Under the pieces are notes generated by a model that was not told the DNA's origin, made no database searches, and saw nothing but the letters and a program-made list of their open reading frames with translations. 62,954 nt of DNA from Bacteroidales bacterium UBA3297 (lineage in GTDB: Bacteria > Bacteroidota > Bacteroidia > Bacteroidales > Paludibacteraceae). Of the stretch, positions 34,871 through 44,591 are shown piece after piece; position 1 is the stretch's first letter, and every line of letters begins with the position of its first letter. The position numbers were made by a program, and so were the translations under genes. Location of the stretch: positions 89,460-152,413 of the forward strand of contig DETD01000031.1 of assembly GCA_002362105.1 (NCBI GenBank), written 5' to 3'.

Positions 34871-35719
34871 ATGGGTAAACTGGAATGGGAGCCTGCCAAC
34901 GGACAGGCACCGACCGAATTGGAGGAAAAAATACTGCAGTATGAAAAAAGAGGCTGCCTTGTTCCACCGAGACGCCTCCTCCTCAACCAAGAACAGATTG
35001 AGGGAATACGCCGTAGCGGAGTGGTAAACACAGGAGTCCTTGACGAAGTGGCCAAACACATCGAGGCCGGGATGACGACCGAAGACATTGACCAGCTGGT
35101 CTACAACTACACGCTGGCACATGGCGCCACGCCAGCCCCCCTCAACTACCAAGGCTTTCCGAAGAGCGTCTGCACCTCCATCAACGCACAAGTATGCCAC
35201 GGCATACCCAACCCGAACGTGAAACTGAAAGAGGGGGACATCATAAATGTAGACGTTTCGACCATACTCGACGGCTACTATAGCGACGCCTCGCGCATGT
35301 TCATTATCGGAGAAGCCAGCAAAGAGGTGAAAAAACTGGTGAAAGTGACCAAAGAGTGTCTTGAGATAGGCGCAAACGCCGCACAACCTTTCGGATTTGT
35401 CGGCGACATAGGTGCCGCCATACAGCAACACGCCGAACGCAACGGCTACTCGGTGGTACAAGAGCTATGCGGGCACGGAGTTGGGCTGAAGTTCCACGAT
35501 TTGCCCGAAGTGCTCCACTTTGGCAAGAAGGGCACGGGTATGTTGTTAGTACCCGGCATGGTTTTCACCATTGAACCGATGATCAACATGGGCAGCCGGA
35601 AAGTGTTCATCGACCGCTCGAACAAATGGACCATCTACACGCAAGACATGAAGCCAAGCGCACAATGGGAACACACCTTCGTGATGACCGAACACGGTTT
35701 GGAGATACTGACCTACTAA
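34871..35719 (+). CDS. map: Methionine aminopeptidase type I, copy 2
   Basis: A 282-residue tandem paralogue of the previous protein, with the same extension and all five metal ligands (VDVSTILDGYYSDASRMF, LCGHGVGLKFHD, FTIEPMINMG, QWEHTFVMTE). I chose ATG 34871 (MGKLEWEPANGQ), which aligns with copy 1; the longer frame to 34775 would overlap copy 1. Sequence differs across the whole length, so the duplication is not very recent and both copies appear functional. The two may differ in substrate or regulation; this is not visible. Confidence 0.9.
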   Translation: MGKLEWEPANGQAPTELEEKILQYEKRGCLVPPRRLLLNQEQIEGIRRSGVVNTGVLDEVAKHIEAGMTTEDIDQLVYNYTLAHGATPAPLNYQGFPKSVCTSINAQVCHGIPNPNVKLKEGDIINVDVSTILDGYYSDASRMFIIGEASKEVKKLVKVTKECLEIGANAAQPFGFVGDIGAAIQQHAERNGYSVVQELCGHGVGLKFHDLPEVLHFGKKGTGMLLVPGMVFTIEPMINMGSRKVFIDRSNKWTIYTQDMKPSAQWEHTFVMTEHGLEILTY

Positions 35720-35740
35720 AAAGTTAATGCATAATGGTTT

Positions 35741-35773
35741 AAAGAGGGCACACTAGAACGGAATACCCTCTTT
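35741..35773 (+). terminator. Terminator after the aminopeptidase pair
   Basis: AAAGAGGG pairs with CCCTCTTT across a 17-base loop, followed by TCGTTTT, 22 bases after the second stop codon. Confidence 0.65.
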
Positions 35774-35834
35774 TCGTTTTAAAAGCCGTCTTGTTATACA
35801 AGGTGTAGACGATTAACAAAACAAATGTTTACGA

Positions 35835-36155
35835 ATGATTAAAAATCGGGCTTTGTTTTTTATTGTACTGGCAGCGACACTTGTCGTTGTCGGCGCTTAT
35901 ATTGCACAATATGCATACTACCAGCCATTAATGAGCACCTTCATAAAAATGGTTATTCTGTCACTTGTAGGTGGTATATCCTTCTTTTTACTATCAAAGA
36001 AAAAAAAGAAGGAGAAAGCGGTAGAATCTGTCGCCATTGTAATAATTCCCCTAATATTATACACCATAGTGGCATTGATAAGCTTAGGAGCAACCATGTT
36101 CTCCCTATTTAAAGGGGTCTTTAAAGTTTTGAACGACCAGGGGTATCATGGCTGA
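35835..36155 (+). CDS. Small hypothetical membrane protein
   Basis: A 106-residue protein with three predicted transmembrane segments (about 6-28, 35-53, 65-95) and a basic stretch SKKKKKEKA between the second and third. I do not recognise a family. It follows the aminopeptidase terminator and precedes another small exported protein on the same strand, but a shared role cannot be inferred. Confidence 0.6.
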   Translation: MIKNRALFFIVLAATLVVVGAYIAQYAYYQPLMSTFIKMVILSLVGGISFFLLSKKKKKEKAVESVAIVIIPLILYTIVALISLGATMFSLFKGVFKVLNDQGYHG

Positions 36156-36247
36156 GACCGGCAGGAAATCTGGTAAGCATCCAAACTGGTAGAATTTCAC
36201 AATAGGATGGATGTTTACCAAATGTTTACTAAATTGCTTTTAATACT

Positions 36248-36769
36248 ATGTGGAACATAAGGTCTTTTATTGTTTTGGTGATGTTTGTTCTGAGTTTTTC
36301 GTCGGTAAAGGCAGAAAACACCAAACTAACGTATGCCGATGTACGTAAAAACGTTATAAAACTTGCCGATGGGTTAAAATCCCGGTACGACACAGTGTTT
36401 ATAGCGGTTTACCCAGAGGGAGATTATGTTGTCTTGACAGACTCGGTACTTTACGAGAATGGGGAGTTTGATGGATTTGCCATTTTCACGGCTCATCAAA
36501 ATGCTGACTCAGTGTTTATTGTGAGAGAGCTCGATTCTGAAAAATGCACATTAAACTTTTCGAGAGACATAATAAGAGAATTGCTGAAAACAAAGAATGG
36601 TATTAGTTGGGAAAATTCTGAATTCAGACGACCATATGGTGTAATTCTTATTGACGGGAAAGTAGTTTTCGAACATAGTGTTCCCCAATGCTGTTTTCAA
36701 GGAGGAGCAAGAATTGAAGACACTGCAGTAATCTATCTATCGCTAATACAAGCTCTTTACAAACGGTGA
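36248..36769 (+). CDS. Hypothetical secreted protein
   Basis: A 173-residue protein with a clear signal peptide (MWNIRSFIVLVMFVLSFSSVKA) and a mixed alpha/beta mature part without a motif I can name. Two adjacent cysteines (QCCF) lie near the C-terminus. No lipobox. Single gene by context: upstream gap of about 90 bases, downstream gap with the flotillin terminator. Confidence 0.6.
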   Translation: MWNIRSFIVLVMFVLSFSSVKAENTKLTYADVRKNVIKLADGLKSRYDTVFIAVYPEGDYVVLTDSVLYENGEFDGFAIFTAHQNADSVFIVRELDSEKCTLNFSRDIIRELLKTKNGISWENSEFRRPYGVILIDGKVVFEHSVPQCCFQGGARIEDTAVIYLSLIQALYKR

Positions 36770-36956
36770 ATATTTGTATATCGCAAGCGGCTGTAATTGA
36801 ATCAAATACTTTTAGTTAGGAGTTGCAGGACTTTTGCTCGTCCTATTTTCTAGATTTTATGTTCGCGACAAAGATAAGGGGCAAGTCGAGTTTCAAATTG
36901 GATGCTTACGGGAATCTGTTCACAAGCATAAGGAAGTTTACGCATCATAGCATAAA

Positions 36957-36990
36957 AAGGGGGAAAGTCTGTCCGTCGACTCTCCCCCTT
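36957..36990 (-). terminator. Terminator of the flotillin gene
   Basis: AAGGGGGAAAGTC pairs with GACTCTCCCCCTT (one mismatch) and on the minus strand is followed by TTTTTATG, about 40 bases after the flotillin stop codon. Confidence 0.75.
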
Positions 36991-37029
36991 GGTTTATAAA
37001 AATGTTGTAAACAAATACAACAAGTTCAT

Positions 37030-38589
37030 TTACTTAACAACAGCACCCACATTGATGTCGTCGTCGCCAGTAACGTTGATGTTGCGATCGGTCTTCGCTT
37101 GGATAGCATTCGACTTCATGATATCGGCCATATCAACACCGGTAACATCTTTCACCACATCGAAGGTCTGCTTCATAACCGAAGGCACATTAGCAGAGAT
37201 GCCAGACACCTCACCACCAGTAGTACCATAGATCTTAACATCTTTGATAGTAGACATCGGCTTAGCGATGTTTTCAGCAACCTGAGGCAATACCTTTTCG
37301 TTCATCTTAGTGAGCATGTCGATGACAGCCACCTTACCGTAACGTTCGTAAGCCTCAGCCTTCTTCTGCATAGCTTCCGCCTCGGCCTGACCTTTAGCCA
37401 GAATACCGGCAGCTTCAGCCTCGAGGTTAGCCTGAACGGCAGCAGCTTCGGCACGACCTTTAGCCTCGATACCGGCAGCTTCTTGCAAAGCCGCATACTT
37501 GGCAGCATCGGCCTTCGCCTTAACGGCTCTAGCCTCCTGTTCAGCAGTGTACGCCTTAGCGTCGGCCTCTTGCTGGGCCATATAGTTCTTCGCTTCAGCA
37601 TCACGTTTCTGCTTCTCCAACGAAGCCTGAGCGTCGATCTCAGTCTGGTACTTGTCGGCATCGGCCTGCGCATTGACTTTCGCCTTCAGTTCGTTTTCAG
37701 AAATCTTGATAGCCTCAGCAGAGAGGATCTGTTCACGCTTGGTCTGTTCGATACGGGCATCGACCGTCTTGATATTGATGGTCTTCAGCTGTTCCTGCTT
37801 CTCAATCTCATAAGCGGCATCGGCCTCAGCCTTCTTTGTGTCGGAAACACGTTTCAAGTCAGCCTGTTTGATAGCCAATTCGTTGTTACGCTCAGAGATT
37901 TCAGTTTCAGTACGTACACGAACATCGTTAGCCTCCTTCTTAGCCTCAGATTCAGCGATAGCGATATCACGTTCAGCATTAGCCTTGGTAATAGCAGCAT
38001 CCTTACGAATCTTAAAGGTGTTATCAGCACCGAGGTTCTCAATCAGTTTATTACCGTCGGTAATGTTCTGAATGTTACAAGAGATGACTTGAAGACCAAG
38101 TTTCTCCATATCTTTGGCAGCTTTCAACTTAATTTCGTCAGAGAACTTGTCTCGGTCGGTAATTAAGTTTTGAAGAGTGATAGCACCAACGACCTCACGC
38201 ATATTACCCTCGAGCGAGTTCTTAATCTCATTAGCGATCTGTTCAGAACTCATATTCAAGAAGTTCTTAGCCGCCAAACGAGTACCTTCAGGATCAGGTA
38301 ACACGCTCACTTTACAAACTGCATCGACCATAACGTCGATGAAATCGTGGGTAGGAACAGGAATAGATGTTTTCACATCGACAGTCACCTGACCCAGATA
38401 GACCTTATCCAAACGCTCCAAGAAAGGGACCTTGAATCCACCGGTTCCAATCAACACCCTCGGATTGGCCCTGAAACCAGAAAGAACATAAGCCACCGAA
38501 GGTGGAGCTTGAACATAAAGAACTTTGATTAATACAATCAAAAGTACGATGGCAACAACTGCCGCAACAATTAGAATTTCAGCTTCCAT
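37030..38589 (-). CDS. Flotillin-like SPFH/band 7 membrane scaffold protein
   Basis: A 519-residue protein of the flotillin/YqiK group, which organises membrane microdomains. It has one N-terminal transmembrane segment (about 5-27), an SPFH domain (about 30-200; VYLGQVTVDVKTSIPVPTHD and EQIANEIKNSLEGNMREVVG), then a long coiled coil rich in Glu and Ala (about 200-420; EAEAAGILAKGQAEAEAM repeats) and a conserved end (MLTKMNEKVLPQVAENIAKP). No nfeD-like partner is next to it. It is followed by a good terminator and preceded by the macroglobulin gene, 115 bases away. Confidence 0.9.
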   Translation of the reverse strand: MEAEILIVAAVVAIVLLIVLIKVLYVQAPPSVAYVLSGFRANPRVLIGTGGFKVPFLERLDKVYLGQVTVDVKTSIPVPTHDFIDVMVDAVCKVSVLPDPEGTRLAAKNFLNMSSEQIANEIKNSLEGNMREVVGAITLQNLITDRDKFSDEIKLKAAKDMEKLGLQVISCNIQNITDGNKLIENLGADNTFKIRKDAAITKANAERDIAIAESEAKKEANDVRVRTETEISERNNELAIKQADLKRVSDTKKAEADAAYEIEKQEQLKTINIKTVDARIEQTKREQILSAEAIKISENELKAKVNAQADADKYQTEIDAQASLEKQKRDAEAKNYMAQQEADAKAYTAEQEARAVKAKADAAKYAALQEAAGIEAKGRAEAAAVQANLEAEAAGILAKGQAEAEAMQKKAEAYERYGKVAVIDMLTKMNEKVLPQVAENIAKPMSTIKDVKIYGTTGGEVSGISANVPSVMKQTFDVVKDVTGVDMADIMKSNAIQAKTDRNINVTGDDDINVGAVVK

Positions 38590-38704
38590 AAGTATAAAAG
38601 TTTTTTGTTTGAATCAAAGATAGAGAAAAGACGGGCGACTGGTACAAGTTGCAAGGTTGCAACATAAACAAACCGCCCAATATAATATATAAAGGGCCAC
38701 CACC

Positions 38705-41700
38705 CTACTTCACCTGAATGCGCACACTGCCGGTATTAGAAAGGAACTCTGGCGCATAGAGACACTGGACAGTAGTAATACCATTAGAGAAACGTCCCTT
38801 GTTGGTGACAAAGAGTGGATACTCGAACACATAAGTACCCTTAGGCAGATGGTCGAAGAAGTAGTACATAGCCGCATCTTTAGCCGACTGGTAATAGCCC
38901 GTACCCTCGCTATAACGGTAGCCGGAAATTTGCAGTAAAGGTTCCAGGCAACTAGCCCGCTGGTCTTTGAGGGAGACATATTCCAAATCGCGGTCGGTAC
39001 GGAGCACCAACCTGACCACCAGTTTGTCGCCCACCTTCAAATGGGTATTGTTAGAGACCTCACTCAAAACTTCCTTACCATTTTTCACGATATTCAGCAT
39101 CACCGTCTTTTCGACGTGCAGGCCATTTTTATTAGCCAACACCTTATCGATATCTTCCTCGAACTGCCAATAGAGAGCCCCCCACGCAAGATTATCGCCC
39201 TCGGCACTTTCCAGTTGCAATTTTCCCATTTCAGGCTTCACCCCGTCACCAGGCACAACCACTGAGAAATAGCCCGTACCGACTTCCGTCTTTTCGGGTT
39301 TGACCGTTTTACCCGCCATCTTAACCGTAATCTTGTTTTCGTGACTAATCCAATCAGATCCATTAAGTAGCAACACATTCAAGGCATCGACATTAGCGAT
39401 AACGTTATCCCAGTTTTGCGTACGTTTCTGGTTGAGCAGCCAAACCCTCAGTTCGTCTTGTTCGGCCTGTTGGTTGTCGACCAGGTGCAACGCCTCCATA
39501 ATGCGGGTATGGGTAGAAATGGCCGCATCTTGCCAGAAGTAGCCACTCACATTCTTTTGCCAGAACATGCCCATCTCGTCGGTAGTGGTAGAGAACTCAC
39601 GAAGCGAGCGTGCCACCAGTCTGGCCTCATCCTTATCGCCCCCCCGGTAGAGGGCAATGGCTGCCAAAGCCTTACCGTATAGCGAGCACTGGTCCCACTG
39701 CTTCTTCATCAGGCCATAGTAGAAATTGTAGGCCGTACCGCAATCGGCAGGCAACTTGATGTTAGAGAACAGGCTACGCACTTGGAAATAGTAGAGTTCG
39801 AACATGCCGATATGGGCGTTCTCCTTATAGTTTTTATCGTACTTGACCAGCCACTCGTAGTTTTTCCGCACCTGGTTATCGAGGAAGATTACCGCCCTCT
39901 TAATGTTGCCGTCTTGCGAAGCGACACTGATGCCCGCCTTCTGCAGACGTCCGAAATTATCGAGCACGAACAAAGTAGAATGCGAGCCCGCCTTCATACC
40001 TTTGAACCAAGCATAACCACCCTCGTCGGTTTGCAGTTCAGCCAACCGTTTGAGCCACCCGTCGCAATTGGCCGCCAGCGTATTGAGGTCGAACAAAGAG
40101 GCCAAACGCTGCTTGCGTTCGGTTTCCGACTTTGCGTCCATCACCCAAGGGGTTTCGTTGAGCAAAACATTCTTCACCTCCTGGTTCTTCTCTAAATTCG
40201 ACAATAAAGTTTCCTTATCGGCACTCTGCTGCTTCCACAACTCGATAACCTTGAAGATTTTCGGATTGCTGACCGCAATATGGTTCGCCAGTTTTGAGGC
40301 GAAATACGCCGCAGAAAGCGAAATGGCATTGTCGTGTTCCACAACAGCCACAGAAGGCAACGCCTGCACCGCATACCAGACCGGATTGGTTGCCACCTCC
40401 AACTTCAAGAAACGGGAAGAAAGGGTTTTAGAGTTGTTGTTAACCAAGCGGTCGAGCGTGAAGTCTTTGGTTTTGCCACCGCGCACCCACATTGGCTGCG
40501 ACTGGGTGAGCACCATCCTGCTCGACAACACCGGCAAAAGTTTCTGCTCGGCATCGGAGAAAGCGCCCGACTTGGCAACGACACGCACCAACAACGCCTC
40601 CACCTGTAGTGGCACACTAACCGGCCACTCGACAGCCGCATTCTGACCTGGGGCCAATTCGAACTTGGAATCAGACTCAACAATCACTTTTTCGGTAACA
40701 GGGTCGAGCAACTGCAACGTGGCACTCCCCTTTAAAGCCGCATCGGACAGATTGACCACCTTGGCAGAAAGCACGCACTCGTCGCCATTACGAAGGAAAC
40801 GCGGATAGTTAGGCGACACCATAAACTCTTTCTGGCTGACAACCTCCTGAGTTAAAGAGCCCGTATATAGGTCTTTAGAGTGAGCCAACGCCATCAGTTT
40901 CCAACGGGTCAGGCTTTCAGGCATTGTGAAATTGAGTTGCACATTTCCCTCTTTATCGGCAGTTAGCTGCGGATAGAAGAAAGCCGTTTCGGCAAAATTG
41001 GTACGGATGTGGGGTTGGGACTCAGCCACACTATCAGCCATAATCTCGCCCATAGCAACAGCTTCCTCTTTAACAGAACGATTTTTTGGCATAGCCGCCT
41101 TCGCACTTTTCATATTTGCAACACTGTATATTGCATTTTCCGCATCTTCTTCTTCTAAAGACAAATCCCCGCTATCTTCTGCACTCAGCATCAGAACAGC
41201 TCCTGAAGTCGGCATCGAGAACCTCAATATACGCATGTAGCTCTCAAAGAAATCTTTCCACCTGTCGAAAGACAGGCTATATTCGGTAGCCATGTACTTT
41301 CCATGAGAATAACAAGAAGGAGAAAAACTTTTTTGCGGAACAAAGCCCGGCATATTGAAATAACGGTGGTAAGCCGGAGAGAATACCCAGGCATGCCCCT
41401 TTATCTGGTCGAGCGAGGCATCGTACATGGTAGCCAACACTTCAGTCGCCTTTTCAGAAGGCAGGGTGATGGTCCATCTCTCGGAAGAGCCAGGTTGCAC
41501 CTTATTGCGGAACACCGCCAGTTTGACTGGAAATTTTGTCTCAGGCGACTTCTTATCAAACTCAATCACCTTATTCGCCACTTTACCCTCACTAATTAAG
41601 AAGAACTGAACCTTCAAGTGGGAGTTGTTCGACAACGAGAAGTTGAAGGACTTGATTTCATTATCGAGATCGTACCACTGTTTGCTGAAGCCATCATTAT

Positions 41701-44416
41701 CGTCGAACGAAACCACCAAAAGGTGCGCATTGTGCAACGACGACCCCACACGGATGGTAGCCGTTTCGCCATCGGCCAAATCATGTGAAGCGCAATCCTC
41801 AAACCAGAATGGAATTTCAACAGGAGGCACATTGTCCGTCTTGCGGTAAAGAATGGTTTCGAAATCTTGCTTTACTACTCTACCCTTATCATCGGTTACA
41901 GACATTTCAACCTTGTACTTACCCGACTTCAAGTTTGCCGTATCGAGAGGTAATTTGAATCCCTCTTTTTCGGAAGACCGCACCTTGCCAGCAGCCACCT
42001 CGGCATCGTTACAATACACCTTATAGGCCACCTCACGGGCAAGCCCTTCGTAATTGAGGTTCACGACCGAGAACTTCAACTCAGAGAATTCGGCAGGTTG
42101 GACGGATTCACGGCGCGGGCAGACAATAGCCACAGAAACGTCGGAAACCGTAACACGGACCGACTGTTCGTGCGTCTCGCCATTGGCATCGGTCACCTTG
42201 GCCAAAACCACATAGTCGTAACAAGCCGTAGCCGACAGATTCTGACCTTTTTCGGGCACAAAGTCTATCTGGTATTCCCCCTTATCGTTTGTTTCAGTCT
42301 CACCCTCGGCCACGACGTCCTCGACCGAGGAGTTGGAGCGCCACCACCAGAAGAACTGGTTCTCGGAGCGTGTAACCCTGTAGGCCACCTTCGCATTCTG
42401 GACCGGAGTCCCCAACAAATAACCGGCACTTCCGACAACAGTCACCTTGTCGCCAAAAGTGTACGATTCTTTCGGCCGGCTGAGTGCCACTTCGAACGAC
42501 GGCCGCTTATATTCCTCCACCGAAATGTTGGTAGAAAACCTGTCTACCTTCAACCGGTAGGAGCCAGCCAGTCCGTTGGCAGGCAGCACAAAAGAAGAAG
42601 CCACAGAACCAAACGCGTTCGTGGTCAAATTCTGTTCAGCCACCTTTTGGTTGTTCGCATCGTAAAGCACAGCCAAGAGGTGCCTACCTTCGAGCGCCTC
42701 CATACGGACATCGCTAATGCTGTAGACAATCGACTTAAAATAAACCGTCTGACCAGGCCGGTAGATAGAACGGTCGGTAAAGGTAGCCACATTGAAAGCA
42801 GACGCATTATCGCTGCTTATCGCATTATAATGGTTGTTTAAATGTAAGTCGTAAGAAGTATATACATCCTTACCTTCAGAGAACCAACATTCATATTTAC
42901 CGTTTTTCCTTGAGAGTTCAAAATCGGCAAAACCGTCTTTGTCAGTCAAATTACTGCCGACTTGGGTATATTTCATTTTATGTTGTTCGTAGGACCATTT
43001 CCCCTCCGAGAGGTTGGCAGAAACCCCCTGTCGTGGAGCACCCGTTTTACGGTCGGCCACCACAAAATAGTTTTTCCCGTTGAACGACTTATTAAGTGTT
43101 ATAACAAACAAATTGGAGACGATGAAGCTAACCGACTCCTTACCCATGACCAATTCGTAAATACCGAAACGCTGGGCGGGAATTTCCAATAAAGTATCCT
43201 TTCTTATGCAATAGTCCGTCTTCTCTAAAGCGAAAGAATAGTCAGCCACCTTTTTGCGAGGCAGTTTGTCGGTGTTTTTCGTGTTCCAGTCACGAATAGA
43301 GCACTCCACCCTGTTCAACGTCAGATTGAGATTCCGGGTGTTCGCATACGATACCTTAAACTTTATTTTATCAGCCTCGTGAACCAAATTAGAAGTTAAA
43401 GACAGATCCACTTCTGTTTTCTTCATATTGCTGACAACCCCTTTCAAGCACTTAACTTGCGGATGATTAGGGAAAGCGGCAATACCATCGTTGCAGACTT
43501 TCAGCACATCGGCAGTCGAAGTTTGCACTGGTTGCTCTTGTTTGTAAACAGGCAGATAGTTATAAAGACTATTTGCAAGCTCGACACGCACCAAAATAGA
43601 AACCGCTTCTTTTTGAGACTCGGCAAGCAATTGCCGCAACGCCCCAACATACCCTTTCTCGTCATTAACGTTATGAGCATTCAGATACTGATATTTTATC
43701 TGATTGATCCGCGCAGCCACATAAGCCGACTTATCGGCATCGTCCTTATGGAAAGCCACCAGATCGGAATACCATTGTCCACATTCCTTATCGGTGAAAA
43801 TCTGTCCCTTTTCGTACCCCTTATTATCGATGCAGTAGTGCAGCAAAAAGTCGTAAAGAGAGGGGCGATAGAGACGGCTGTCCTTCCCCGCATCCAACAA
43901 AGCAGAGTAGGTGGTGGTCTTAGTTGTTTTAAGGGCAGGTTCGGCAACAGCCTGTAGGCACAACGAACGGATAGTATCCACAAAATTGTTAGTCGCCCAC
44001 TCCTTCATATCGGAAGGGGCAGCACCCGCCAAAGCGGTCCGACTGTCCACTTGCCACCTGTTTTCCGTATAGAAACTGTTAAAGGCCATAGCCTCGGCAA
44101 AACGAGTCATAGCAACAGCAACAGGGTCGGTTTGTCTGGACTGGAACAGCTGCAGGCTATTAATGCATTTGCCTAAAGCATCCTCATCAACTCGTTCAGA
44201 GAACTTCATACGCGACAGGATGCAACGCAACTGTTGTGGCACATTTTTCTCGTTTTTAGCCTGTTTTTCAATTGCATCGAGCTTTTTCAATGCCGTTTTG
44301 GGATTTCGCACTGCCTCATTTTCCAGCGATTTCCAAGCGTTTTGATAGTCGAAAGAGGAAAATAACAAACCCATAATAACCAAGCATATTAATGACAAGT
44401 ATTTCGAGACTTTCAT
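38705..44416 (-). CDS. Alpha-2-macroglobulin-like protein without thioester motif
   Basis: A 1903-residue exported protein of the bacterial alpha-2-macroglobulin/MG2 family, which traps proteases or shapes the envelope. A signal peptide (MKVSKYLSLICLVIMGLLF) without lipobox suggests a periplasmic or exported place. Family segments are visible: MG2 (VATFTDRSIYRPGQTVYFKS), MG domains, a bait-like region with FAETAFFYPQLTADKEGNV, SLTRWKLMALAHSKD, and the alpha-toroid (ALPSVAVVEHDNAISLSAAY). The thioester C-x-E-Q, expected in the last segment, is absent; that site reads N-A-I-S, and no C-x-E-Q occurs elsewhere. So covalent trapping is unlikely. No pbpC neighbour is present. Confidence 0.9.
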   Translation of the reverse strand: MKVSKYLSLICLVIMGLLFSSFDYQNAWKSLENEAVRNPKTALKKLDAIEKQAKNEKNVPQQLRCILSRMKFSERVDEDALGKCINSLQLFQSRQTDPVAVAMTRFAEAMAFNSFYTENRWQVDSRTALAGAAPSDMKEWATNNFVDTIRSLCLQAVAEPALKTTKTTTYSALLDAGKDSRLYRPSLYDFLLHYCIDNKGYEKGQIFTDKECGQWYSDLVAFHKDDADKSAYVAARINQIKYQYLNAHNVNDEKGYVGALRQLLAESQKEAVSILVRVELANSLYNYLPVYKQEQPVQTSTADVLKVCNDGIAAFPNHPQVKCLKGVVSNMKKTEVDLSLTSNLVHEADKIKFKVSYANTRNLNLTLNRVECSIRDWNTKNTDKLPRKKVADYSFALEKTDYCIRKDTLLEIPAQRFGIYELVMGKESVSFIVSNLFVITLNKSFNGKNYFVVADRKTGAPRQGVSANLSEGKWSYEQHKMKYTQVGSNLTDKDGFADFELSRKNGKYECWFSEGKDVYTSYDLHLNNHYNAISSDNASAFNVATFTDRSIYRPGQTVYFKSIVYSISDVRMEALEGRHLLAVLYDANNQKVAEQNLTTNAFGSVASSFVLPANGLAGSYRLKVDRFSTNISVEEYKRPSFEVALSRPKESYTFGDKVTVVGSAGYLLGTPVQNAKVAYRVTRSENQFFWWWRSNSSVEDVVAEGETETNDKGEYQIDFVPEKGQNLSATACYDYVVLAKVTDANGETHEQSVRVTVSDVSVAIVCPRRESVQPAEFSELKFSVVNLNYEGLAREVAYKVYCNDAEVAAGKVRSSEKEGFKLPLDTANLKSGKYKVEMSVTDDKGRVVKQDFETILYRKTDNVPPVEIPFWFEDCASHDLADGETATIRVGSSLHNAHLLVVSFDDNDGFSKQWYDLDNEIKSFNFSLSNNSHLKVQFFLISEGKVANKVIEFDKKSPETKFPVKLAVFRNKVQPGSSERWTITLPSEKATEVLATMYDASLDQIKGHAWVFSPAYHRYFNMPGFVPQKSFSPSCYSHGKYMATEYSLSFDRWKDFFESYMRILRFSMPTSGAVLMLSAEDSGDLSLEEEDAENAIYSVANMKSAKAAMPKNRSVKEEAVAMGEIMADSVAESQPHIRTNFAETAFFYPQLTADKEGNVQLNFTMPESLTRWKLMALAHSKDLYTGSLTQEVVSQKEFMVSPNYPRFLRNGDECVLSAKVVNLSDAALKGSATLQLLDPVTEKVIVESDSKFELAPGQNAAVEWPVSVPLQVEALLVRVVAKSGAFSDAEQKLLPVLSSRMVLTQSQPMWVRGGKTKDFTLDRLVNNNSKTLSSRFLKLEVATNPVWYAVQALPSVAVVEHDNAISLSAAYFASKLANHIAVSNPKIFKVIELWKQQSADKETLLSNLEKNQEVKNVLLNETPWVMDAKSETERKQRLASLFDLNTLAANCDGWLKRLAELQTDEGGYAWFKGMKAGSHSTLFVLDNFGRLQKAGISVASQDGNIKRAVIFLDNQVRKNYEWLVKYDKNYKENAHIGMFELYYFQVRSLFSNIKLPADCGTAYNFYYGLMKKQWDQCSLYGKALAAIALYRGGDKDEARLVARSLREFSTTTDEMGMFWQKNVSGYFWQDAAISTHTRIMEALHLVDNQQAEQDELRVWLLNQKRTQNWDNVIANVDALNVLLLNGSDWISHENKITVKMAGKTVKPEKTEVGTGYFSVVVPGDGVKPEMGKLQLESAEGDNLAWGALYWQFEEDIDKVLANKNGLHVEKTVMLNIVKNGKEVLSEVSNNTHLKVGDKLVVRLVLRTDRDLEYVSLKDQRASCLEPLLQISGYRYSEGTGYYQSAKDAAMYYFFDHLPKGTYVFEYPLFVTNKGRFSNGITTVQCLYAPEFLSNTGSVRIQVK

Positions 44417-44559
44417 AATTAGCAGAAAAAAATAATACTATAATGTAAATCTATAAAAATTTCACAACAATAATATAAGACTGACTTCAAAAAAAACAGA
44501 AAAAGGACAAGAATGTCAGGAAAACAAAAAGTAAACAACCAAAAGAAAAAAATATGTTG

Positions 44560-44567
44560 TATATTTG
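44560..44567 (+). promoter_or_regulatory. -7 promoter box TATATTTG
   Basis: Exact TAnnTTTG match, 24 bases before ATG 44592. It contains the TTG that would extend the frame, so it decides the start. Confidence 0.58.
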
Positions 44568-44591
44568 AGATTAAGCAAAGCAAAAAGAACC

